From Opitutales bacterium UBA5694 (lineage in GTDB: Bacteria > Verrucomicrobiota > Verrucomicrobiia > Opitutales > Opitutaceae): a DNA stretch of 64,000 bases. How positions within the stretch are numbered: the first letter of the stretch is position 1; every line of letters begins with the position of its first letter. The notes under the pieces were generated by a model. That model ran no database searches and was not told where the DNA came from. It saw only the letters and a list, made by a program, of their open reading frames with translations. Shown here piece by piece: positions 29,172 through 37,866 of this stretch. The position numbers and the translations under genes are program-made. The stretch spans positions 174,880 to 238,879 of the forward strand of contig DIHO01000012.1 in the NCBI GenBank assembly GCA_002420185.1. Reading direction: 5' to 3'.

Positions 29172-31100
29172 TCAAGGAAGGGCGGCGGTGGTTGTAACTT
29201 TCTGAGTGTTCACATACTCGGGACGCTTGTCAAAGTAGGCCTCCAAGACGTAGCGAGCCATCGGAGCGGCGTATTGGCCGCCGCCAAAGCTCACATTGAG
29301 TTCCTGTCCTTCTACTAGGGCGACCACCGCTATTTTGGGGTCCTCGATCGGCGCAAATCCGACAAACCAAGCGAGCTCAAGATTGCCATCTTTTTTGTTT
29401 ATCTGAGCAGTGCCTGTTTTACCTCCAATGTTGACTCCTTTGATGATAGCGGACCGAGCGGTGCCGGTGGGGCTGACTGCACGGTCCATGCCATCAATTA
29501 TCGCCTTATGCAAGTTTTCGGGAAGGCCCAAAGGTTTTGGGGCAGGGCGCCGGGCGAGTTGTTCGGGCGATTGTTTAAGAATGCTTGGATGGGAATAGAC
29601 CTGATTTTTAGCAACAGAAGCGACCATCAGGGCCATTTGGAGTGGTGTTACGATTAAGGCACCTTGTCCGATCGACATATTTACAGTGTCCCCGAGATAC
29701 CATGGCTCTCCGAAGCGAGTCTTTTTCCAATCTCGAGAAGGCGTAAGCATTCCCCGGGTTTCGTTTGGCAAATCGATGTTAGTGGGTTCGTTAAGGCGGA
29801 GGTAGATGGCTTCCCGACTCAAATTGTCAACGCCCGTTTCAAGCCCAACCCGATAGAAGTACTCATTGCAGCTTTTCTCGATAGCGGTGCGCAAGTCGAT
29901 TTCTCCATGGCGGCCCATACAGGGGAAGTTGCGGCCTCCAACTCGATGGGACCCGTCGCATTCAAAAATTGTATGATCGTCTATTTTGCCCGCCTTTAGC
30001 CCCGCGATGGCGGTTACTAGCTTAAAAGGTGAACCAGGAGGGTATAAGCCGCGCAAGGCCTTGTTCTCCCAGGCTTGATTGTCGCTGATTTCCTTGAAAA
30101 CCTTGTTTGATATGAAGGGTGTGGTTTGGTTCAGATTGTAGTCGGGTCGGCTTAGCATCGCCAAAACTTCCATTCTATCTATGTCAATGGCGATTAGGGC
30201 TCCTTTGTCGCCGTATAGATCGAATCCGGCTTCGCCAGCTAATTGTAGGTCAATGTCGATGGACAGTTCGATATCTCGGCCTTTTCTGGGATACTCCCTT
30301 TGGACGGATTCTACTTGGTATCCGCTAGGGTCGACGACCCAGATTTCAGAGCCAGTTTTACCCTGTAGTTGCTCGTCGAAACGCTTTTCAATTCCATTGC
30401 GTCCATAGGTGCCTTTTGTTGCGAACGTCCTCAGTTCTGATCCTGGCATATCGCTTTGAACCTCTAGTGGACTGTATCCTACGTATCCAAGGGCGTGCGT
30501 GGCTGCGTTATCGTAGGGATAGTGGCGCATATTGGATACGTACACTTGAACAGGTGACTCGACGGGAAGCGATTCGAGAAGGATCGCAAACTCTTCGGGA
30601 GCAAGGTTGTCGATGAGGGGATAGGGAAGTAGTGGATTGACATTTAAGTGTCGGGTGATAGCGGTTGCATCCACTTCTTCTTGACGGCCGATCAATTCGT
30701 TGACGCCCTTGAGGTAACTTTGAAGAACGCTCGCCCGCGAGAGTATTCTGAGCTCTGAATAGCTATTAATTTTTTCTCCTCGTTCGCGGTAGTCTCGTAC
30801 CATGCCCCGATAGCTATCACTGAAAGCTTTCTGTACTTGGTTCTCTGAAAGAAAAACGACGGCCGAGAACTTAGACTTGTTTGCTACTAGAACTCGTCCT
30901 TCCCTGTCCATAAGATAGCCTCTTGGACCAGGAGTTAGTATCCGACGCTGGTTTTGGATTTTCTCCTTTGCCGCATGCGATTCGGACTCGATTAGCTGGC
31001 GAAAAAATAGGCCACTGTATAAAATGACTAGAAGTAGTCCGAGAATAGCGTAGAATATCGAAAGACGTGACTGGTATTTCTTTGTGTTATCCGTATTCAT
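29172..31100 (-). CDS. mrdA: Penicillin-binding protein 2 (elongasome transpeptidase)
   Basis: 642 residues with an N-terminal membrane anchor (about 15-35), dimerisation domain, and a transpeptidase domain with SPFK (S357, K360), SCN (410-412) and KTG (561-563). It cross-links peptidoglycan during lateral growth, working with MreB/C/D and RodA. It overlaps the 3' end of mreD by 14 bases, completing mreB-mreC-mreD-mrdA. rodA, often next, is absent: the gene is followed by about 250 bases without a clear gene. Confidence 0.94.
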   Translation of the reverse strand: MNTDNTKKYQSRLSIFYAILGLLLVILYSGLFFRQLIESESHAAKEKIQNQRRILTPGPRGYLMDREGRVLVANKSKFSAVVFLSENQVQKAFSDSYRGMVRDYRERGEKINSYSELRILSRASVLQSYLKGVNELIGRQEEVDATAITRHLNVNPLLPYPLIDNLAPEEFAILLESLPVESPVQVYVSNMRHYPYDNAATHALGYVGYSPLEVQSDMPGSELRTFATKGTYGRNGIEKRFDEQLQGKTGSEIWVVDPSGYQVESVQREYPRKGRDIELSIDIDLQLAGEAGFDLYGDKGALIAIDIDRMEVLAMLSRPDYNLNQTTPFISNKVFKEISDNQAWENKALRGLYPPGSPFKLVTAIAGLKAGKIDDHTIFECDGSHRVGGRNFPCMGRHGEIDLRTAIEKSCNEYFYRVGLETGVDNLSREAIYLRLNEPTNIDLPNETRGMLTPSRDWKKTRFGEPWYLGDTVNMSIGQGALIVTPLQMALMVASVAKNQVYSHPSILKQSPEQLARRPAPKPLGLPENLHKAIIDGMDRAVSPTGTARSAIIKGVNIGGKTGTAQINKKDGNLELAWFVGFAPIEDPKIAVVALVEGQELNVSFGGGQYAAPMARYVLEAYFDKRPEYVNTQKVTTTAALP

Positions 31101-31632
31101 CGAGGCTGACGCTTCTCTTGGGCGATGTTGATCCAGAAACTCCTAGTATTTCAATCAGGGCTCTCTGGTAGTGCAAGTTGATTAGGGCTATAACTAGACT
31201 ACTTATTAGTAGATTTATAGCTATCTGAAAGGCGTTAATTCCTTCGGTTCCCAAATTAGCGGCTGCCAAAAAGGTGTACACGATATAGATTGCTATGTTT
31301 GCAGCGAGGGCAGTTGCAAGACTGGCTCCTTCGGATTCGCGGCTGAATTGATATCGGACAAGGACGGCAATGTAGTGAAGACTGATCAGGGTTAGAAGTG
31401 AGGACCCAAATGGGAAAGGTGTTTTTGTATCGATTAGAAAGGCGACGGGTATCAGAGAGAAGCTGCCTTGAAGGTGGTTTAGGGTGAGCGAGCTAAACGA
31501 GATTAGCATCCCAGTAATCAGTACACTGATACCGAATGGAGCGATGTAGAAATTGAGCTGGGTAAAGAATAAAATCGTGATGTAATGGGCGATTGCCACG
31601 ATGATCCAGCGGTTGCGAGGTGCAAACTTCAT
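31087..31632 (-). CDS. mreD: Rod shape-determining protein MreD
   Basis: 181 residues, five or six predicted transmembrane segments, little motif conservation as usual for MreD. Assignment rests on membrane topology, size and position between mreC and PBP2. Its ATG overlaps the mreC stop (ATGA), so the two are translationally coupled. It links the cytoplasmic MreB filament to periplasmic synthesis enzymes. Confidence 0.87.
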   Translation of the reverse strand: MKFAPRNRWIIVAIAHYITILFFTQLNFYIAPFGISVLITGMLISFSSLTLNHLQGSFSLIPVAFLIDTKTPFPFGSSLLTLISLHYIAVLVRYQFSRESEGASLATALAANIAIYIVYTFLAAANLGTEGINAFQIAINLLISSLVIALINLHYQRALIEILGVSGSTSPKRSVSLDEYG

Positions 31633-32468
31633 TCCATACCTTCCTCAATTGCGATCAAAACGGCAACCTCGGTGAGATTGGAGAGTCGTTCTTCCAAACG
31701 TACGTCACCATCTTGAAACATACCGCTGGCCCCTGGTCTTAGTCGTTGAAGGTACCCGATATGCAAGCCTGCTGGGAAAATACCGCCCATTCCAGAGGTG
31801 ACTATTCTTGGTGGATTGGAAGGATCTGAGACCGAAATATCGTTGGGAATGTACTCGGCAAGACCAATGGGAGAACGAAATATCTTAAACCCTGCACCGC
31901 GAAAACTCATAGGTCGGTTGTCGCCCTCGATTACAACCGCCATTCGAAGATGGCTATTGCTCAATAGCTCTACGGCTGACGTATATTCGTGAACCTGGCG
32001 GATGCGACCCACTACACCTCCAGAGAAAACAACAGGTGCCCCAACGGGAATTCCGTGACGAGAACCTTTACGGATTTCGAAGTGTTGCCACCAAGAGTTA
32101 AAGTCTCGGGTCACGACGCGAGCTATCTCGTATTTGTATTCAGGTCTTGCGGGCAGTCCCAAAAGGGCTTCGAGTCGGTCTACCTCCTGTTTTAGGGACT
32201 GATTCTCAAGGACTTCTAGCTGATAGGCGGAATTTAGGTGGGCGAGATCCTTGCCTGCTTCGTATAGTTCGCTTTTTGATTTTAATCGGGCCGCCCAGAA
32301 ATTTTGAAGCTCCCTCACGTAGGAAGCTCCGGCATTCATGGGAGCCTGAAACTCGTAGAATGCAGATTGTAGCGTGGTCTTAACCGCTATCGGAACGAAT
32401 ATCCAAAAAACTGCTACTCCAAAAAGGACCGCAAAAGGCTTTATACTAAAGAATCGCTTTTTTGCCAA
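31629..32468 (-). CDS. mreC: Rod shape-determining protein MreC
   Basis: 279 residues. One N-terminal membrane segment (about 12-30), a coiled coil (about 55-100), then the MreC beta-barrel domain with VGAPVVFSGGVVGRIRQV and SHLRMAVVIEG. It is a periplasmic scaffold of the elongasome that binds PBP2. It lies 35 bases after mreB. Confidence 0.93.
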   Translation of the reverse strand: MAKKRFFSIKPFAVLFGVAVFWIFVPIAVKTTLQSAFYEFQAPMNAGASYVRELQNFWAARLKSKSELYEAGKDLAHLNSAYQLEVLENQSLKQEVDRLEALLGLPARPEYKYEIARVVTRDFNSWWQHFEIRKGSRHGIPVGAPVVFSGGVVGRIRQVHEYTSAVELLSNSHLRMAVVIEGDNRPMSFRGAGFKIFRSPIGLAEYIPNDISVSDPSNPPRIVTSGMGGIFPAGLHIGYLQRLRPGASGMFQDGDVRLEERLSNLTEVAVLIAIEEGME

Positions 32469-32503
32469 TGGACCGCTCGTTCGCGTGATTCTAGTCGCAC
32501 ACT

Positions 32504-33535
32504 CTAATCTTTGGAATCGCTAGAAACGTAAGGTAGCAGTGCATTTAATTCTGCCAATACGGCACCGGTTCCATTTGCGACCGCGCTAAGGGGATCATCT
32601 GCGATGATGACGGGAAGTCCGGTTCTATCGCAAAGCAGACGGTCGATCCCTCTAAGGAGAGCTCCACCGCCCGCAAGGACAAATCCTCGGTCGACTAGAT
32701 CTGCCGACAACTCTGGGGGGCACCTCTCTAGGGCGCTACGAACGGCCTCTACGATAGCGTTGACAGTATCGTGTAGGGCTTCCCGGATTTCTTGGGAAGA
32801 AACTTGGATGGTCTTGGGAAGACCGGCTACTGAGTCTCGTCCTTTCACTTCGAGAGTCATTTCCTCATCCAAAGCGGCTGCGGATCCGATTCGCAATTTA
32901 ATTTCCTCACCGGTTCTCTCCCCTATCAGTAGATTGTAGGCTCTCTTCATGTAACTGATTATCGCCGCATCAAGCTCGTCGCCCCCTACACGTATGCTCT
33001 TTGCGTAAACAACTCCAGCTAGCGAGATAATTGCCACTTCCGTAGTACCGCCACCGATATCGACAATCATATTGGCAGCCGGCTCCTCAACGGGCAATCT
33101 AACACCAATAGCGGCTGCCATTGGTTCTTCCAGAAGCATTACGTCACGAGCGCCAGCGTGCGTCGCAGATTCTTTTACTGCCCGTTTTTCGACTTCAGTG
33201 ATGCCTGATGGTATAGCGATTACGACTCTGGGAGGAATGATCTTAGCCGTTTGTACCTTCTTGATGAAGTAACGGAGCATCGCCTCGGTAATATCGAAAT
33301 CGGCAATAACACCGTCTTTCATCGGACGGATTGCGGTAATGTTGCCGGGGGTTCGCCCCAGCATCTTTTTCGCTTCGTTACCCACTGCGAGAACTCTTCG
33401 GGTTCCACTGTGAATGGCGACAACACTTGGTTCGCGAAGAACAATCCCTTTGTCTTTTGAGTAGACGAGGGTATTGGCTGTTCCGAGATCGATACCGATG
33501 TCGTTAGAAAATAGACCGAAAAACTTGCGCAACAT
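32504..33535 (-). CDS. mreB: Rod shape-determining protein MreB
   Basis: 343 residues, full family length. Actin-like ATPase motifs: phosphate 1 IGIDLGTANTLVY, the connecting EEPMAAAIG, phosphate 2 IVDIGGGTTEVAII and adenosine FVLAGGGALLRG. It polymerises under the membrane and directs lateral wall synthesis, implying a rod-shaped or elongating cell. First gene of the mreBCD-mrdA cluster; no strong ribosome binding site precedes it. Confidence 0.97.
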   Translation of the reverse strand: MLRKFFGLFSNDIGIDLGTANTLVYSKDKGIVLREPSVVAIHSGTRRVLAVGNEAKKMLGRTPGNITAIRPMKDGVIADFDITEAMLRYFIKKVQTAKIIPPRVVIAIPSGITEVEKRAVKESATHAGARDVMLLEEPMAAAIGVRLPVEEPAANMIVDIGGGTTEVAIISLAGVVYAKSIRVGGDELDAAIISYMKRAYNLLIGERTGEEIKLRIGSAAALDEEMTLEVKGRDSVAGLPKTIQVSSQEIREALHDTVNAIVEAVRSALERCPPELSADLVDRGFVLAGGGALLRGIDRLLCDRTGLPVIIADDPLSAVANGTGAVLAELNALLPYVSSDSKD

Positions 33536-33753
33536 AAATACCTAAAATGCTCAACGAAAGGACGTTTTGAAGCAAGGATTTAAACGGAGCATTACTCAAA
33601 AGCAATTTTGAATAAGGTAAAAAGCTGCTAAATGTCTCTTTGTTTAGGCAATGAGAGGGTTTCTGGGCATCTTATGCTACACCCAAAGGATCCGTAGGGT
33701 CAGCTAGGCTAGCCGGAAACGTTTTTAAAGGGGGTCGCTCACTAATTAAAAAG

Positions 33754-33779
33754 CGGCCGACTGATTGTAATGTCGGCCG
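33754..33779 (-). terminator. Rho-independent terminator of tatA
   Basis: A perfect 8-bp stem (CGGCCGAC at 33754-33761 with GTCGGCCG at 33772-33779) and a 10-base loop. Read on the minus strand it is followed by CTTTTTAATT, so it ends the tatA transcript, whose stop is 40 bases upstream. Confidence 0.8.
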
Positions 33780-33819
33780 GCCATGTGAAAGTGTGTAATA
33801 GAAATTTGAAGACAGAAAC

Positions 33820-34089
33820 TTAGCTCTCGGAAGTCGCTTTTCCGCTCGTTTCTGTGGGTTGCTTAGTTTCGATAGGCTTTTTCGGAGCGGGCTCTTCTTC
33901 CATCGCAGTACGGAGATCCTCTTCGATATGGCTCGTGGCCTTTTTGAATTCCTTGATTGATTTTCCGACTCCTCGAGCGAGCTCGGGTAGTTTTTTCGCT
34001 CCAAAAAGGAGTATAAATACGACGAGGATGACGACAATCTCGGGCCAGCCAAGATTCGTTAAAAAAGCGATTGAATATGTTGTTTCCAT
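33820..34089 (-). CDS. tatA: Twin-arginine translocase subunit TatA
   Basis: 89 residues. One N-terminal transmembrane helix (WPEIVVILVVFILLF), the family FGAKKLPELARG hinge, an amphipathic helix with VGKSIKEFKKA, and a Glu/Lys/Pro-rich tail. It forms the pore for folded proteins, matching the several Tat-signal proteins at 3-12 kb. A terminator follows; tatC is not adjacent. Confidence 0.93.
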   Translation of the reverse strand: METTYSIAFLTNLGWPEIVVILVVFILLFGAKKLPELARGVGKSIKEFKKATSHIEEDLRTAMEEEPAPKKPIETKQPTETSGKATSES

Positions 34090-34217
34090 TTTAGAATCCT
34101 TTCGGTGTTGGGTAAGACATCGTGATAAATTTTTCTATAGATTGTGTGTTTTGTTTGTGTCTCGCAATACTGCTTTGCGAAATCTGGCAATACTATCCGT
34201 GTTTTGGCTCCGTATTC

Positions 34218-35951
34218 TTATTTGGTGCCTGTTTCGCTGCCTGGACTCTGCTGGCCGCTGAGAAAAGTGTTTGGGCCGTCGAATTGTTCGCTTTCGAAAA
34301 ATCCGTGCAATTGTCGAATCCGGGTGGGATGACGCATCTTTCGTAGTGCTTTCGCTTCTATCTGCCGGATACGCTCGCGGGTAACCTTAAATTGCTTTCC
34401 AACCTCTTCCAACGTGCGGCTGTAGCCGTCGACAAGTCCGAATCTCAGTGACAAAACTCTTCGCTCACGTTCGGTCAAGCTATCAAGGACGTCGATGATC
34501 TTCTCTCGTAGCAGACTGAAAGCGGTTTGATCGTAGGGATTCTCCGCTGACTTATCTTCGATGAAATCACCGAAATTGGTATCATCTCCATCGCCGACGG
34601 GGCTTTGGAGTGAGATTGGCTGTTGAGCCATCTTCATGATGGTCTGAACACGCTCTACTGGAAGGGCCATTTCTTCTGCGACCTCTTCCGGAGTAGGCTC
34701 GTGTCCGTACTCTTGCAAAAGCTGTTTTTGAACCTGCATGACCTTGTTCAGCGTTTCAATCATGTGAACCGGGATGCGGATCGTGCGAGCTTGGTCAGCA
34801 ATAGAGCGGGTAATAGCTTGGCGTATCCACCACGTAGCGTAAGTCGAAAACTTGTATCCGCGGCGGTACTCGAATTTCTCAACCGCTTTCATGAGGCCCA
34901 TATTGCCCTCTTGAATCAGATCGAGGAAAGAAAGTCCGCGGTTCGTATATTTCTTCGCTATTGAAATGACGAGGCGACGGTTTGCCTCGACCATCTCCGT
35001 TTTCGCCTGATGCGCTTCTCTCAGACGCATGCGAACATCACCGATCAACCGGACTAATTTTTCGGGATCAATGCGGTGCTTGTCGTGGATATCTTCTAGC
35101 TCGTCTTTCAACTTTTGAGGGTCAAGCTGTGCGTCTCTGGCTGTTTTTGGCTTTTTGACGCGACCCAGGTCTCGATTGATTTGGCTGATACGGCTCAGAT
35201 CCTTGCTGATCACGTCATCGATATGCTCTTCGAAAACTTTGAGCTTGAAAAAGAACTTAGAAAAATTGCCTCTCAGAGTATTTTCCTGTTTTCTGAACTT
35301 AGAGCGGATTTTCTTTCGATCTTCCGGGTCCGCCGCAGCCCGGAGTTCAGACCAAGTCTTGAGCATGCGATCGTGCGTTTTGCGGGATCGTTCTATTAGA
35401 ATAGGTAGGGTTTGAAAGTAGGTCTCGCGGTTTTCGATTTTCTTATCAATCACGATTCGATCGAATCGCTCTTCCCGATTGTAGAGCTTTTCGGCAAGAT
35501 TCAGAGTGAAATCCGAAGCGATGCCTACAGAAAAGAGGGCTTCTTGAGCTTTGATTTCAGCGCTTTCGATACGCTTTGAGATCTCGACTTCTTGTTCTCG
35601 CGTTAGAAGGGGGACTTGTCCCATCTGCTTAAGATACATGCGAACAGGATCGTCCAGTATGTCGTGCTGACTAGTTTTGGTTTGAGCCTCTTCCTGCTCT
35701 TCCTGCTTTGCTTTGTAGGAATCGACTTCATCTGGATCGAGGATGTCGATCTCCAAATTCTGTAGAATCGATATGATATTATCTATATCATCCTGCCTAT
35801 CCACTCCATCTGGAAGTGCGGTGTTGATATCGCTGTAAGTTAGGTAGCCTTGTTCTTTGGACTGTCGAATCAAGTAGCGAATACGTTCGTTAACTTGATG
35901 TTTAGACAATCCTTGCTTGGTTTCTGCGTCGCTCTTTTTCTTGCGTGGCAT
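34218..35951 (-). CDS. rpoD: RNA polymerase primary sigma factor RpoD
   Basis: 577 residues. Region 1.1 at the N-terminus (KHQVNERIRYLIRQSKEQGY), a long non-conserved region, region 2 (NRRLVISIAKKYTNRGLSFL, then FSTYATWWIRQAITRSIADQ), region 3 and a C-terminal helix-turn-helix region 4 (VTRERIRQIEAKALRKMRHP). This is the housekeeping sigma. It lies 50 bases downstream of dnaG, keeping the dnaG-rpoD part of the classical macromolecular synthesis operon; rpsU is not upstream. Confidence 0.97.
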   Translation of the reverse strand: MPRKKKSDAETKQGLSKHQVNERIRYLIRQSKEQGYLTYSDINTALPDGVDRQDDIDNIISILQNLEIDILDPDEVDSYKAKQEEQEEAQTKTSQHDILDDPVRMYLKQMGQVPLLTREQEVEISKRIESAEIKAQEALFSVGIASDFTLNLAEKLYNREERFDRIVIDKKIENRETYFQTLPILIERSRKTHDRMLKTWSELRAAADPEDRKKIRSKFRKQENTLRGNFSKFFFKLKVFEEHIDDVISKDLSRISQINRDLGRVKKPKTARDAQLDPQKLKDELEDIHDKHRIDPEKLVRLIGDVRMRLREAHQAKTEMVEANRRLVISIAKKYTNRGLSFLDLIQEGNMGLMKAVEKFEYRRGYKFSTYATWWIRQAITRSIADQARTIRIPVHMIETLNKVMQVQKQLLQEYGHEPTPEEVAEEMALPVERVQTIMKMAQQPISLQSPVGDGDDTNFGDFIEDKSAENPYDQTAFSLLREKIIDVLDSLTERERRVLSLRFGLVDGYSRTLEEVGKQFKVTRERIRQIEAKALRKMRHPTRIRQLHGFFESEQFDGPNTFLSGQQSPGSETGTK

Positions 35952-36001
35952 AAGATTTTTTTGGCGTGGGTTTTACCGTAAATATAGGAAGGGTGATGGG
36001 A

Positions 36002-37837
36002 CTACTCGAATTGCGGCGGGTTCCCCTTAAGTTTCTGCAATTTTACAATTTCGTCAAATAGAGAGATTAAAGTGGTGTCTTGTTCAGATTGTTTTTGGGC
36101 AATTTCAAGTTTTATCTTCTTAATCTTTTGATCTGCAAATTTGGTTACCAGCCTCTTAATCGCCTCTTCTGCAAGTCGTTCGGGATTCTCGTACTCGGGT
36201 TTTTGGAAAATTAGGTCGACTGCTAGGCTCTTTAGTTCGGTTTTATCAAGCTGATCGTTAAGAGAATCGGCTCCATTCCACATGTCGTGGAGGAAAGCGT
36301 TCAAAACGAGATTGAGCAGTTCCCCTTCTAAAGAGTTAGTGTCGATCCATTGCTCATCGACGACTTGGGCGATGCGGTACCCGATTTTTTCCTCATTCAA
36401 GCAAAGCCCTAATAAGTCCCGCTCAACTGTGTGGACGGCTTTACGTGTGATTGGTTCACTCTGGACACCTTTCTCTGCCTGTTTGGGTCGCCAGGCGGTG
36501 GCTGGGTTTGTTGAAAACCTACGGAAGTCTCTAATTGCGGCATCAAGATCGATGTTCAACTTTTCGGCTACCTGTTTTACGAACTCAATTTGTGTGGTCT
36601 CTGAGTCCGCCTTGGAAATGATTTGAAATAACTCGGCGGCAGCTTTGGACTTCGCTTGAGGTGTGAGGGAATCGATGCTGGGGGCTATCAAATCGGCGGC
36701 AAAGGATATGGCATCGGTTTCTCTTTCGAGCAGTGCATCTAGTGCTGAGGAACCGCCGTTCCGGAGTAAGTCATCTGGGTCTTCCCCCTCGTCGAGTGAG
36801 ATGAATGTGACCTCAACGCTTTGAGTGAGAGCGAGCGGCAACATTCTGAGGGCTGCTTGTTGTCCCGCCCGGTCTCCGTCAAGAAGGCATCGAACTCGAG
36901 GCTCGTACCGCTTAATCAGTCGCAACTGATTTTCCGTGATTCCAGTCCCTTGTGGTGCCACGGCACCTTTTAGCCCGACGCTCCAGCAACGAATGGCATC
37001 TAGCTGCCCTTCAACCATGACGAATGGGGTATCGGGATCGACTTCCATTCGTGCTTTGTCCATACTGAAGAGAAGGGAGCCTTTATTGAAAATAGGCGTT
37101 TCAGGAGAGTTGACGTACTTAGCCTCCCTACTGGGGTCGTCATCAGGCGTTAGCTCAAGCTGCCTAGCCGTAAAGGCGGAAATTCGTCCTTGGTGATCGC
37201 GAATGGGGATCATGAGCCTGCCGCGAAAACGGTATCCCATGGTATCTGGATTGATACCCTGTCTCGTGTAGAAAATTCCGCAGGCTTCGATCGACTTTTT
37301 GGAGAATCCTTCTTTGGTTACGCGACGGCCAAGCTCCAATCCGCCCTTGGGTGCGAATCCGATCTTGAACTCATCTGCGATGGAGATCTCGAACTGCCGC
37401 GTCTGGGTCCAATATTTGCGAATCCACTTTCCGCCTTCGTTGTCTGCATGGAAAGCTTCATGGTAGTAGTTAGCGATAAATTCGTGCAGTTCGAAGAGTT
37501 CCTGTCTCAAGGACCGGTCTTCGCGAGGCTTGCCACATTCCTCGTATTCAAGTTCAACGCTGAATCGCTTAGCTAGCTCCTCCACTGCCTCCACGAAGTT
37601 GAGGCGCTCGGTTTCCATGACAAAGCTAATGATGTCACCGGCATTTCCAGTGGAAAAGCACTTGTAAATCCCTTTGTCTGGCGAGATGAAAAAAGAAGGT
37701 GTCTTCTCGTTGGTGAAAGGGCTGAGTCCCTTGTAGTTTGAACCTGCTCTTTTGAGCGTTACCTCACGGGAAACTACATCGAAAATTGCAATCCGATCTT
37801 TGAGATCGCGGATGCTGCTCGGCTTAATCGCTGGCAT
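36002..37837 (-). CDS. dnaG: DNA primase DnaG with degenerate zinc-binding domain
   Basis: 611 residues, normal length. The N-terminal zinc-binding domain is recognisable (NEKTPSFFISPDKGIYKCF) but three of the four ligand positions are changed: the usual Cys/His/Cys/Cys are S39, T42, C60 and T63. The TOPRIM catalytic core is intact, with EGQLDAIR, LLDGDRAG and EDPDD carrying the acidic residues. The C-terminal helicase-binding region (about 430-611) is present. The enzyme makes primers for replication; the domain normally recognises template sequence, so initiation specificity may differ. It lies between a TPR lipoprotein gene (29 bases) and rpoD. Confidence 0.95.
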   Translation of the reverse strand: MPAIKPSSIRDLKDRIAIFDVVSREVTLKRAGSNYKGLSPFTNEKTPSFFISPDKGIYKCFSTGNAGDIISFVMETERLNFVEAVEELAKRFSVELEYEECGKPREDRSLRQELFELHEFIANYYHEAFHADNEGGKWIRKYWTQTRQFEISIADEFKIGFAPKGGLELGRRVTKEGFSKKSIEACGIFYTRQGINPDTMGYRFRGRLMIPIRDHQGRISAFTARQLELTPDDDPSREAKYVNSPETPIFNKGSLLFSMDKARMEVDPDTPFVMVEGQLDAIRCWSVGLKGAVAPQGTGITENQLRLIKRYEPRVRCLLDGDRAGQQAALRMLPLALTQSVEVTFISLDEGEDPDDLLRNGGSSALDALLERETDAISFAADLIAPSIDSLTPQAKSKAAAELFQIISKADSETTQIEFVKQVAEKLNIDLDAAIRDFRRFSTNPATAWRPKQAEKGVQSEPITRKAVHTVERDLLGLCLNEEKIGYRIAQVVDEQWIDTNSLEGELLNLVLNAFLHDMWNGADSLNDQLDKTELKSLAVDLIFQKPEYENPERLAEEAIKRLVTKFADQKIKKIKLEIAQKQSEQDTTLISLFDEIVKLQKLKGNPPQFE

Positions 37838-37866
37838 GGGTGGGGAGGAAGGGATCCAGTTCGATT

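Noticed and set aside
29072..29200. Short plus-strand frame (about 42 codons) after the phosphorylase gene.
   Set aside because: It is Arg/Lys-rich without family similarity, has no ribosome binding site and runs into the 3' end of the PBP2 gene.
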